Counted from the stretch's first letter, positions 1 through 6,494 are shown. The stretch: 7,609 nucleotides of DNA from an uncultured Eubacteriales bacterium (GCA_902796565.1 CADBPP010000195.1:1-7609); one strand, 5' to 3'. The notes: generated from the letters alone by a model not told the origin. A program made the numbers and translations.

Positions 1-1
1 C

Positions 2-1246
2 GCCAGGAGCATCCCCTCGGTGAACATATATGACATGATCATCCCCCATCAGGGCCTGTGTGAAAGATTCGGCGGCCATTCCCAGGCCGCGGGACTCAGC
101 GTCAGGGAGGAGAATTTCGATCTTCTGGCGTCCAGGGTGAACGGCTATGCTTCGGAATGCGGGATAGAAGCGAAGCTGATACGCACCGTAAGCTACGACA
201 TGGAGGCCTTCACCGACTGCCTCAGTCTGGAGGGCATACGCCAGCTGGAGGCCTTCGCCCCCTACGGCTACGCCAATCCGAAGCCCGTGATGCTCATGGA
301 GGGGGCCTCTCTCAGCAACGTCAGGCGAATGGGCAGCACAGGAAAGCACGCCAGGCTCTCCGTCACATGCGCGGGACACTTTTTTTCGGCGGTGGCCTTC
401 GGTATGGCCGACGAGATAGCGGGTCTCGATCTTTCAATGTCCTACGACGTGGTCTTCACCCCGTCAGTGAACACATACAGGGGGATCGAAGAGGTACAGC
501 TGGAGATAAAGACGCTGCAGGAGGCCATGGAGACTCCCGAAGAGTATTACGAGAGCCTCTTCGATCACTTTTACGCCAACCCCGCGTCCGTCAGCGGCTT
601 CATCCCTGCACCCTCCTCGGTGATGGAATGCACCCCGGAAGAGGCTGTGGAGAAATATCTCTCAAATCTCTTCGTGGTTTACGGCAAGGATATGTTCATG
701 AGGCTCAGGCGCTACGCATCCCACAGGGGAATCCCCGTGAACGTTTCCTACGGGATGGAAAAGCCCTTCAGGGAAGGGGAGCTCAATCTCCTGGTGTGTC
801 CCGTGGGCGACAGCCTTCCCGCGGACAGGCCACTGACGGTATGCGATCCGCCGGTATTCTCGGGCTACGAGAGCCGTTTCTACCTCGGACGGGAGGACGT
901 TTTCTTCATGCCCTCACAGAGATACATCCCGGATGTGCTGCCTGAGCGGGAGCTCATCGGCATGGTATACAAAAAGCTTCCGGTTCTCTCCTCCATGAAG
1001 GGAGACTGGCACCGCTACATGGCTTACCTGGACACCCTCTGCCGCTGCAGGCTTAATGTATTTTTGCTGAGAATATGTTTGGATATTTTGAGTGAAATGG
1101 ATATAATTGAATATGAGATGAATGACAGTGTTCTCGAGGTGGTCTTCCACACCGTAAAGGGAGGAGTCGATCTGGGCTCATCCTCCATCCTCAGGAAGAT
1201 ATCGGGGGCATACCGTAAGGAGGTATCAGATGGAACTGAAAGATAA
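2..1246 (+). CDS. recJ: Single-stranded-DNA-specific exonuclease RecJ, C-terminal part (5' end outside window)
   Basis: RecJ degrades single-stranded DNA 5' to 3' in recombination and mismatch or base-excision repair in the cytoplasm. The frame is open to the window edge, so 414 C-terminal residues are visible and the DHH catalytic domain lies outside. A GTG at 20 is internal, because the preceding codons (ARSIPS) already fit RecJ. Visible parts, in fragment numbering: the end of the DHHA1 domain with RFGGHSQAAG (GGHxxAAG at residues 24-31); an OB-fold DNA-binding domain with the RecJ-typical APYGYANPKP and a later VQLEIK strand; and a C-terminal extension of about 220 residues like the ssDNA-exonuclease C-terminal domain of Firmicute RecJ. 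The 3' end overlaps apt by 17 bases, suggesting co-transcription and coupled translation. An AT-rich patch near 1051-1130 contrasts with the GC-rich rest. Identity is near certain; function is from family knowledge. Confidence 0.95.
   Translation, partial: ARSIPSVNIYDMIIPHQGLCERFGGHSQAAGLSVREENFDLLASRVNGYASECGIEAKLIRTVSYDMEAFTDCLSLEGIRQLEAFAPYGYANPKPVMLMEGASLSNVRRMGSTGKHARLSVTCAGHFFSAVAFGMADEIAGLDLSMSYDVVFTPSVNTYRGIEEVQLEIKTLQEAMETPEEYYESLFDHFYANPASVSGFIPAPSSVMECTPEEAVEKYLSNLFVVYGKDMFMRLRRYASHRGIPVNVSYGMEKPFREGELNLLVCPVGDSLPADRPLTVCDPPVFSGYESRFYLGREDVFFMPSQRYIPDVLPERELIGMVYKKLPVLSSMKGDWHRYMAYLDTLCRCRLNVFLLRICLDILSEMDIIEYEMNDSVLEVVFHTVKGGVDLGSSSILRKISGAYRKEVSDGTER
1079..1107 (+). promoter_or_regulatory. 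Candidate internal sigma-A-type promoter for apt inside recJ
   Basis: TTGGAT (1079-1084) and a perfect TATAAT (1102-1107) are separated by exactly 17 bases, inside an AT-rich island in otherwise GC-rich recJ coding sequence. The predicted start of transcription near 1114 would give apt a leader of about 115 bases. The -35 matches the consensus at only three of six positions, and AT-rich codons alone could create the -10, so this is a candidate only. Confidence 0.4.
1217..1223 (+). promoter_or_regulatory. Strong Shine-Dalgarno site of apt
   Basis: AAGGAGG lies six bases before the ATG at 1230, inside the end of recJ. It fixes the apt start and shows that apt is translated independently of, although overlapping with, recJ. 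Confidence 0.85.
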
Positions 1247-1745
1247 GATCAGAGTAATAGAGGGGTTCCCCAATGAAGGAATAAGCTTTAAGGACGTCAC
1301 CACGCTGACGAAGGATCCTGAGGCGTTCAAAGCCGCGGTGGATGAGCTGGCGGCACGCTGCCCGAAGGATTTCGACCTGGTCATCGGGCCTGAATCCAGA
1401 GGATTCCTCTTCGGCACCGCTCTGGCATACAAGCTCGGCAAGGGATTCGAGCCCGTCAGAAAGCCCGGCAAGCTGCCCGCAGAGACCGTGGAAGTATCCT
1501 ATGCTCTGGAATACGGCACCGACACCCTGCAGATCCATAAGGACGCGATCGAAAAGGGGATGAAGGTGGTCATCGTGGACGATCTGATCGCCACCGGCGG
1601 CACGCTGCAGGCATGCTGCAAGCTGGTGGAACAGCTGGGCGGAGAAGTCGCCGCGGTGGTGGCCGTCATAGAACTCACAGACCTTAAGGGAAGAGAGCTG
1701 CTGAAGGGATACAAAGTGGAATCCCTCGTGGAATATCCCGTCTGA
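1230..1745 (+). CDS. apt: Adenine phosphoribosyltransferase
   Basis: This enzyme converts adenine and 5-phosphoribosyl-1-pyrophosphate (PRPP) to AMP and pyrophosphate in cytoplasmic purine salvage. The 171-residue product is the usual size for bacterial Apt. It shows the N-terminal FPNEGISFKDVTTL (residues 13-26), the GPESRGF segment and downstream RKPGKLP that form the substrate-binding loops, and the PRPP-binding signature VVIVDDLIATGGTL (residues 113-126, acidic pair D117/D118). The ATG at 1230 is supported by the AAGGAGG six bases upstream and by the family N-terminus. It overlaps the recJ 3' end by 17 bases and is followed by an intrinsic terminator 12 bases after its stop. In many Firmicutes the next gene is relA; here it is not. 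No defect in active-site motifs is visible. Confidence 0.97.
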   Translation: MELKDKIRVIEGFPNEGISFKDVTTLTKDPEAFKAAVDELAARCPKDFDLVIGPESRGFLFGTALAYKLGKGFEPVRKPGKLPAETVEVSYALEYGTDTLQIHKDAIEKGMKVVIVDDLIATGGTLQACCKLVEQLGGEVAAVVAVIELTDLKGRELLKGYKVESLVEYPV

Positions 1746-1757
1746 CAGAGAATACAC

Positions 1758-1784
1758 GCCGGAGAAGGCTTCTCCGGCTTTTTT
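1758..1784 (+). terminator. Intrinsic terminator of the recJ-apt operon
   Basis: A perfect 9-bp stem (GCCGGAGAA paired with TTCTCCGGC), a 3-base GGC loop and six Ts (1779-1784) follow the apt stop. This is a textbook rho-independent terminator. It sits only 13 bases before the next start codon. Confidence 0.93.
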
Positions 1785-1797
1785 ACATTTATGCCTT

Positions 1798-2358
1798 ATG
1801 AACAAACGTTATACATTTGAGACAGAAAGAATGATACTGACCACCAGCGACATGTCGATGGTGGGCGATATCCTTGATTTCAACCTCCGCAACGCGGAGC
1901 ATTTCGCCGAGTGGGAGGATAAAAAGAGCCCTGATTACTATACCCGGGAATACCACCGCTTTCTTGTCAGGAACGAAAGGGAGGAGATGAAGAACAATTC
2001 GGGCTTCGTCCTCTACCTGACGGATAAGAAGACAGGCAGGATAATCGGCAGGGTGGCGGTCTTCGGGATGCTCGGCGGCAACTGCTCCTTCTGCACCCTT
2101 GGCTACAAGCTGGACCGCGACTGGCAGCACATGGGCTACATGCATGAGGCCCTTCAGGAAGTGATCGGTATCCTTTTCGACGAGATGGACATGCACCGCC
2201 TGGAAGTGTACATCCTTCCGAAGAATGAAAAGAGCATAAACGTCGTGAAGCGTCTCGGGTTCAAACAGGAAGGCATCGCGGAGAAATATATGAGGATCTT
2301 CGGGAGATGGGAGGACCATCTCAGATTCGTAATGCTCAGGGAGGACAGACAGAAATGA
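1798..2358 (+). CDS. GNAT-family N-acetyltransferase, RimJ/RimL type
   Basis: The product is a probable acetyl-CoA-dependent N-acetyltransferase of 186 residues, the usual size for the Acetyltransf_3 (RimJ/RimL-like) group, which acetylates protein N-termini or small amines. The N-terminal strand FETERMILTT matches the group's opening (T)ERLxLR. Motif A is YKLDRDWQHMGYMHEAL (103-119), with a QHMGYM version of the acetyl-CoA pyrophosphate loop Q/RxxGxG/A whose last Gly/Ala is Met. MHRLEVYILPKNEKSINVVKRLGF (132-155) is the family's HRLEAxxxPxNxxSxxxLEKLGF, followed by EG and a final strand. The ATG at 1798 has no visible SD and lies 13 bases after the apt terminator. A start at Met12 (1831) would remove the conserved first strand, so 1798 is preferred. 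The stop overlaps the ATG of the phospholipase gene. The substrate cannot be told from sequence. Confidence 0.9.
   Translation: MNKRYTFETERMILTTSDMSMVGDILDFNLRNAEHFAEWEDKKSPDYYTREYHRFLVRNEREEMKNNSGFVLYLTDKKTGRIIGRVAVFGMLGGNCSFCTLGYKLDRDWQHMGYMHEALQEVIGILFDEMDMHRLEVYILPKNEKSINVVKRLGFKQEGIAEKYMRIFGRWEDHLRFVMLREDRQK
2338..2344 (+). promoter_or_regulatory. Shine-Dalgarno site deciding the phospholipase start
   Basis: AGGGAGG ends 10 bases before the ATG at 2355, inside the end of the acetyltransferase gene. It supports 2355 rather than the in-frame ATG at 2307, which would add 16 residues (MGGPSQIRNAQGGQTE) that do not belong to the patatin fold. Confidence 0.75.
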
Positions 2359-3578
2359 AAAAGGCTATAGTATTCGGCGGCGGAGGAAGCCGCGGTTCCT
2401 ATGAGCTGGGAGCCTGGAGGGCTCTCAATGAGCTGGGAAAGAAGTTTGACATCGCGACGGGAACATCCATAGGCTCCATAAACGCATGCATGTATGTGCA
2501 GCAGAACTATGAGATGGCGGAAAAGCTCTGGCATGAGATCAGCATGGATGAGATCATGGAGCACGGCATCAGCATCTCATCATCCATAGAGAAGATGATG
2601 GAGCAGAAGGACCAGATCCCCAAGGCGATAATGACATTTCTCCGAAACAGCGGTGCCGACGTGACGCCCCTGCGAAAGCTTCTCAAAGAGTGCATGTCGG
2701 AGGAGAGATTCTTCTCTTCCCCCATCAACTACGCTCTTATGACCGTGAGGTATCCCTCTCTGGAGCCTGTGGAGATCTACAAGTCCAACATTGCCCCCGG
2801 CATGCTCTCCCAGTGGGTGATGGCGTCCGCCTCCCTTTTCCCTGCCTTTCCGGTATGTGAGATAGACGGGGAGGAGTACATCGACGGCGGATACTACGAG
2901 GACGCCCCGGTATCCCTGGCCCTGAGGCTTGGCGCTGAAAAGGTCACCACCATCTATCTGAAGGACAGGCGCCACGCCAGGAAGGATCTGTATTACTTCC
3001 ACCCCTTCAATACATGCATCGCTCCCCACGACGGCCTCGGCAGCATGCTGGACTTCTCCCAGGACATCATGCGCTACAATGAGATGCTGGGCTATTACGA
3101 CGTCATGAAGCAGAACGGCCGCTACCGCGGTATGCAGTATACCTTCACCAACGAATCGGTGAAGAAGCTCGAGCGCTACATACACCGCTTTGTCAGGGAC
3201 ATAAGCCTCCTGAGCATACCGGACAACCACCTGGTGCCGGTGATCTCCAGGAACATCGCGGGACTTAAGTATCTTTCGTTCCTTGAGGGATACTGCAATA
3301 TGCCCAGGCCCCAGGCCTCCGACATCTTCCTCGCGAAGACGGAGATGCTGATGATAAGGATGGACATGCCCGCGGACAGGGTATACGATCTGGGGGAAGT
3401 GCTCAGGGAGATACTGAAGTATTTCGACGAGAAGGACCGCTTCGTCCTGCCCAACGACATCATCGCCAGGAGCAAGAAGAAGGTGGAGGAGCTGCTTTCT
3501 GCCCACATGAAGAGCGACCTTCCCGATACCACCAGGGAGTTCATAAACGCTGTGTTCGCCAGAACACTGAGAAAATGA
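2355..3578 (+). CDS. Patatin-like phospholipase (serine acyl hydrolase)
   Basis: The protein is a predicted lipid acyl hydrolase of the patatin family, with a Ser-Asp catalytic dyad. From the ATG at 2355 it has 407 residues. KAIVFGGGGSRGSYELGAWRAL opens the protein, with the oxyanion-hole loop GGGGSRG at 8-14. The nucleophile elbow GTSIG is at 36-40 (Ser38), the ASASLFPAFP strand at 157-166, and the catalytic DGG at 177-179 (Asp177). All patatin motifs are intact, so it should be active. Residues from about 230 on include an LGSMLDF...LGYYDVMKQ stretch seen in related Firmicute proteins, and a helical C-terminal part I cannot assign. There is no signal peptide or membrane segment, so a cytoplasmic or membrane-peripheral location is likely. 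The ATGA overlap with the acetyltransferase gene (2355-2358) implies translational coupling. The physiological substrate is unknown; membrane phospholipid turnover is the family-based guess. Confidence 0.93.
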   Translation: MKKAIVFGGGGSRGSYELGAWRALNELGKKFDIATGTSIGSINACMYVQQNYEMAEKLWHEISMDEIMEHGISISSSIEKMMEQKDQIPKAIMTFLRNSGADVTPLRKLLKECMSEERFFSSPINYALMTVRYPSLEPVEIYKSNIAPGMLSQWVMASASLFPAFPVCEIDGEEYIDGGYYEDAPVSLALRLGAEKVTTIYLKDRRHARKDLYYFHPFNTCIAPHDGLGSMLDFSQDIMRYNEMLGYYDVMKQNGRYRGMQYTFTNESVKKLERYIHRFVRDISLLSIPDNHLVPVISRNIAGLKYLSFLEGYCNMPRPQASDIFLAKTEMLMIRMDMPADRVYDLGEVLREILKYFDEKDRFVLPNDIIARSKKKVEELLSAHMKSDLPDTTREFINAVFARTLRK

Positions 3579-3637
3579 CCGAAAAGATCATCTTCTGATC
3601 GGTAAGGCGTGGAATACGTGTTTCAGAGAGCATATTG

Positions 3638-3646
3638 TGTTAAAAT
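3638..3646 (+). promoter_or_regulatory. Candidate extended -10 promoter of the surface-protein gene
   Basis: TGTTAAAAT gives a TGn extension plus a -10 with one mismatch from TATAAT. It lies in a conspicuously AT-rich patch (about 3631-3670) in the 107-base gap after the phospholipase gene. No good -35 is present (GTGTTT at 3618-3623 with 17-base spacing), which extended -10 promoters can tolerate. The predicted transcription start is near 3653, giving a leader of about 33 bases. Confidence 0.4.
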
Positions 3647-3685
3647 CTTTGTATTATTTTCATTGATATACCGGCGGCGGAGCGT

Positions 3686-6265
3686 ATGAAACAGAAACAC
3701 AGATTTGGAATTTACCTGATATCACTTATACTTTTCCTTTCCGCGGCAGTCCCCTCGGACGCTTCGGCGGGGACGGAATTCAGACCTGAAGGATGCGACT
3801 TCATCATCGGAGTCGAAAATTTTCCGGAGGGCGGGAACACTGACGATTACTTCCTCTTCGAGGCTCAGGAGGGAGTTCTTCACGTGTACGGGGACGTGAC
3901 ACTGCGTACCGAAGGAGTTACAGGGCAGAGAGTCTGTGTGGAAGGGGACTGCAGGCTGACCCTCTCCGGAGCGAGCGTCAGCGCATCCTACGGTCCCGGT
4001 ATGATCATCAAAGCGCCTTATAAGGCAGAGCTTATCCTGGCGGAGGGCACGGTGAACTCATTTACCGGCTCCGCGGGAAAGAACATCAACGACACTCCCG
4101 GCGGGTTCGCGGGGATAGAGGTGGAATTCCTCTATGAGGAAGGGGAGTTCCCTTCCAATGTGATGGCATCCCTGACGGTCAGCGGGGAAGGGACCCTAAA
4201 CGCCTCGGGCGGACCCAATTCCGCCGGGATCGGGGGATCCAACAGCAGCGGGGAGAGCCTCGGCAGGGGGCTTTACGGCAACATCACCATCGACTCCGGA
4301 ACTGTGAACGCACTGGGCGACCGGGGAGGTGCCGGCATAGGCAGCTCCAACAATCCCGGCGGCGGAACCAGCAGCGGTTCCTACAAGAAGACCGGAAACA
4401 ATACCTGGGGCGCCATAACGATAAACGGCGGGACGGTGGACGCCGAGTCAAAAGACGGAGCCGGCATCGGAGGCGGCAACCATGTGGACAGCGGGACCAT
4501 CGTGATAAACGGGGGCACCGTCAGAGCCATGGGAGCCGCGGGCATAGGATGCGGCATAGGAAGTTCAAAGAACAACAGTACCGGAGCTGACAAGGGCCCG
4601 GGATACTACTGGGCCGATGTGACGATAAAGGGGGGCGACATCACCGCCGGCAGCAATGACATAGGAGCCGCCATAGGCGGAGGAATGTACTGTGACGCGG
4701 TGGTATATATCTCCGGAGGAACCATAAGAGCCGAGGGCGGGAGCCGCCAGGGCAATACCCACCACGGAGGAGCAGGCATAGGCGGAGGGTACCTCGGCCA
4801 CGCCGACATCACGATAACCGGGGGCACCATCACCGCGACGGGCGGGGACGGCGCCGCGGGCATCGGTTCCGGAGGGAGCCCCAACTCCAATGAAAAGAGG
4901 GGCGAAAACGGGCGCAGCACCGCCCCTGCCGTGGTCAGAGTCGATTATACCGACATACTCATAACCGGAGGCACCATCGACGCCACCGGCGGAGAAAAGG
5001 GCGGGGCCGGGATAGGCCTCGGCACCGGCGGGGACAGGGTCTCCGTTACGATCATCGGAGGAGATATCACTGCCAGAGGCGCGAAATCGGATGCCGATTC
5101 CATGAGGGGCGGAGCCGGTATAGGCTCGGGCTTCTACGGCGCGGGCACCGAGAATGAAAAGTACTTCGTCGAAGCGGACACGGACGTGACCATCGCCGGA
5201 GGCAGCGTCACAGCCATCGGAGGCTGGGGAGCTTCCGCCATAGGCAGCGGGGCCGACAACAGGATGGCGGTGTATATCGAGATCGACGCCACCGATGATG
5301 GATGCGATCTCGAGGCCTATTCCGACGGTACCAAGTTCGCGATCGATACGAGAAACCTCCATGAGGACGGCACCACCACTTCCCAGGCGGACGACGATCC
5401 CTCATCGAGGGTGATAAGCGGCAACCTCCTGCAGGGCACCTTCGTGCACAAGGGAGAGATCGGCGACATAGAGCAGGATCCGGAGGGCCTGAGCTCCATA
5501 CTGATCACCAACGACCAGACGGATGAGACGAAGGAGCTCACGATGATGCCTGAGAGCTACCGTTCCTACGCCACGAACGTCAGCGGCAGCGGAGTCTACA
5601 CGGTCTACACCGACGCTGAGGAGATAGGCCGGGGCGAGGGAAGATACTTCGCCGTATGCCCCAGGGAGAACTGGTCGGATGAGTACGAGACCGGCAACCT
5701 GGTGCAGTATACGGTGGACGATGACAGGCTTTCCGACAATTTCTACCTGTTCCCCGTAAAGACCATCGTGGTGGCAAAGGAGATCGAAGCCGCGGAGGAA
5801 CTGAAAAACGGTATCGACGCCACGCTCTGTTTTGCCATCTCCTACAAACAGGACGGGGAAAACATCTTCGTGAGGGACAGTGACGGAAATATCCTCATGA
5901 CCGAGATAGAGGTGGTATCGGGAGTTCCCATGACGAAGGCCTACTTTGCCGGAGTCCAGGACCGTACCTACGACGTATGGGAGATGAGAGAGGACGGCAC
6001 TCCCATGGCGGCGGGCGACCATGTCGGCATCGCCGTCGTTAAGAGGATAACCACCCGCCACGGGGACGACACCTCCAATAACGCCACCATTTCGCCGGAG
6101 CAGTTCACCGACGAAGTGACGGTGATCAACGAGCTCACATACGACAGGCCTCCCTCACCGCCCACAGGGGCACAGAGCCACGCGGTGCTCCTGGTGTGCG
6201 TACAGTATCTGTTCCTTGTGATATGCGCCTTTTCGGTGGTGATGAAAAAAAGGATGACGGATTGA
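3686..6265 (+). CDS. Secreted, sortase-anchored beta-helix surface protein with Gly-rich repeats and a CnaB-like domain
   Basis: I read this 859-residue protein as a cell-wall-attached adhesin or polysaccharide-binding protein; its ligand is not known. Order of parts: signal peptide 1-28 (KQKHR, hydrophobic core, predicted cleavage after SDASA); a cap region 29-162 (GVLHVYGDVTL..., LTLSGASVSA) like the start of Cthe_2159-type carbohydrate-binding beta-helix proteins; ten repeats at 163-527 with consensus (D)ITIxGGTIxATGGxGGAGIGxG; a region at 528-691 that I do not recognise; a CnaB-like domain 692-819 (KTIVVAKEI ... TYDVWEM ... VTVINELTY); a Pro linker; and the sorting signal SPPTG (824-828), a hydrophobic helix and the basic tail MKKRMTD. 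SD support is weak (GGAG, 3679-3682, only three bases before the ATG), but the signal peptide fits this start. It appears to be a single-gene unit. The SPPTG and wall anchoring are inferred; no sortase gene is in the window. Confidence 0.85.
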   Translation: MKQKHRFGIYLISLILFLSAAVPSDASAGTEFRPEGCDFIIGVENFPEGGNTDDYFLFEAQEGVLHVYGDVTLRTEGVTGQRVCVEGDCRLTLSGASVSASYGPGMIIKAPYKAELILAEGTVNSFTGSAGKNINDTPGGFAGIEVEFLYEEGEFPSNVMASLTVSGEGTLNASGGPNSAGIGGSNSSGESLGRGLYGNITIDSGTVNALGDRGGAGIGSSNNPGGGTSSGSYKKTGNNTWGAITINGGTVDAESKDGAGIGGGNHVDSGTIVINGGTVRAMGAAGIGCGIGSSKNNSTGADKGPGYYWADVTIKGGDITAGSNDIGAAIGGGMYCDAVVYISGGTIRAEGGSRQGNTHHGGAGIGGGYLGHADITITGGTITATGGDGAAGIGSGGSPNSNEKRGENGRSTAPAVVRVDYTDILITGGTIDATGGEKGGAGIGLGTGGDRVSVTIIGGDITARGAKSDADSMRGGAGIGSGFYGAGTENEKYFVEADTDVTIAGGSVTAIGGWGASAIGSGADNRMAVYIEIDATDDGCDLEAYSDGTKFAIDTRNLHEDGTTTSQADDDPSSRVISGNLLQGTFVHKGEIGDIEQDPEGLSSILITNDQTDETKELTMMPESYRSYATNVSGSGVYTVYTDAEEIGRGEGRYFAVCPRENWSDEYETGNLVQYTVDDDRLSDNFYLFPVKTIVVAKEIEAAEELKNGIDATLCFAISYKQDGENIFVRDSDGNILMTEIEVVSGVPMTKAYFAGVQDRTYDVWEMREDGTPMAAGDHVGIAVVKRITTRHGDDTSNNATISPEQFTDEVTVINELTYDRPPSPPTGAQSHAVLLVCVQYLFLVICAFSVVMKKRMTD
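4172..5266 (+). repeat. Ten-unit Gly-rich beta-helix repeat array within the surface-protein gene
   Basis: Ten degenerate protein-level repeats start at residues 163, 199, 243, 271, 310, 339, 374, 423, 453 and 498. Unit lengths are about 36, 44, 28, 39, 29, 35, 49, 30, 45 and 30 residues. Each carries an I/V-rich strand, a GG(T/D)(I/V) turn, an A-x-G stretch and a GAGIGxG or GAAIGGG turn. Length differences come from Asn/Ser/Gly-rich loops after IG(S/G)G. At DNA level only short words recur (for example GGCACCATC, GCCGGCATAGG), so the units are old rather than a fresh tandem expansion. Confidence 0.88.
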
Positions 6266-6446
6266 AGCCCGTTCGTACGGGACCGGCAGCCTGGATCCGA
6301 TCGACCGTATGCTTTCTTTCTGCCTGCCTCTGAAGGGATAATTGCGGGGAGGGCTCCGGCACCGCCCGCCGGAGAGAAAAGCGGGTGACTTTTTCCCTTT
6401 CTTACGGGAAAAAATGCGGTCCATCCATTGCTTTATGACAAAAAGA
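6266..6446 (+). other. Structured non-coding region between the surface-protein gene and the rpsF promoter
   Basis: No supported gene lies here. It contains CCCGT-TCGT-ACGGG (6268-6281) three bases after the surface-protein stop; CTCCGGC with GCCGGAG around a 7-base loop (6354-6374); GCCCGC with GCGGGT (6364-6386), followed after three bases by five Ts; and TTTTTCCC with GGGAAAAA (6390-6413). Some of these exclude one another. The stretch 6282-6350 shows nothing I can name. Confidence 0.6.
6364..6394 (+). terminator. Possible terminator of the surface-protein gene
   Basis: GCCCGC (6364-6369) can pair with GCGGGT (6381-6386, one G-U pair) around an 11-base purine-rich loop. After GAC come five Ts (6390-6394). 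The large loop and the three-base gap before the Ts make it weak. It competes with the stronger CTCCGGC/GCCGGAG hairpin (6354-6374), which has no adjacent T-run. Confidence 0.35.
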
Positions 6447-6455
6447 TGGTATAAT
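6428..6455 (+). promoter_or_regulatory. Promoter of the rpsF-ssb-rpsR operon
   Basis: A perfect -10 TATAAT (6450-6455) carries the extended TGG immediately before it (6447-6449). TTGCTT (6428-6433) sits 16 bases upstream as a partial -35. Transcription would start near 6462, leaving a leader of about 51 bases before rpsF. Position before a ribosomal-protein operon and the perfect -10 make this the best promoter in the window. Confidence 0.8.
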
Positions 6456-6462
6456 ATCATGC

Positions 6463-6488
6463 GTATCCTTGGGGGATACTCCCCCCAA
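6463..6488 (+). promoter_or_regulatory. rpsF leader with two mutually exclusive hairpins
   Basis: GTATCC (6463-6468) pairs with GGATAC (6474-6479). Alternatively TTGGGGG (6469-6475) pairs with CCCCCAA (6482-6488). The two share bases and cannot form together. The leader ends in the rpsF SD at 6495-6504. Operons for S6 and S18 are often autoregulated by an S6:S18 complex binding the rpsF leader. I do not see the known motif clearly, so a regulatory role is inference. Confidence 0.4.
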
Positions 6489-6494
6489 TAGTCC

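Noticed and set aside
157..945. Second + strand frame of 262 codons inside recJ
   Set aside because: It is an Arg/Gly-rich out-of-frame reading of recJ caused by GC-rich codons. The RecJ frame is supported by conserved motifs throughout.
2307..2354. Upstream ATG at 2307 as the phospholipase start
   Set aside because: The extra 16 residues do not fit the family, there is no SD before 2307, and a good SD plus the typical MKKAIVFGGGG start occurs at 2355.
2580..3506. Open frame of 308 codons on the minus strand opposite the phospholipase gene
   Set aside because: The + strand gene has every patatin motif intact. The opposite frame resembles no family and has no plausible ribosome-binding site or neighbour.
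3578..3603. Dyad ACCGA...TCGGT after the phospholipase stop as a terminator
   Set aside because: Stems are only 4-5 bp with mismatched interior and no T-run follows, so it does not qualify as an intrinsic terminator.
4172..5266. CRISPR array or recent tandem duplication in the repetitive region
   Set aside because: Repeats are of varying length, conserved only at protein level and stay in frame within one gene, so they are protein repeats and not a DNA array.
4565..5362. Long open frame of 265 codons on the minus strand across the beta-helix repeats
   Set aside because: It is antisense to a repetitive Gly/Ala/Ile-rich gene whose GC-rich codons leave few stops on the other strand. The translation is a low-complexity shadow with no recognisable domain.
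6421..6449. CCATC/GATGG inverted repeat across the rpsF promoter as an operator
   Set aside because: Only five bases per arm with 19 bases between; this is expected by chance and matches no operator I recognise.
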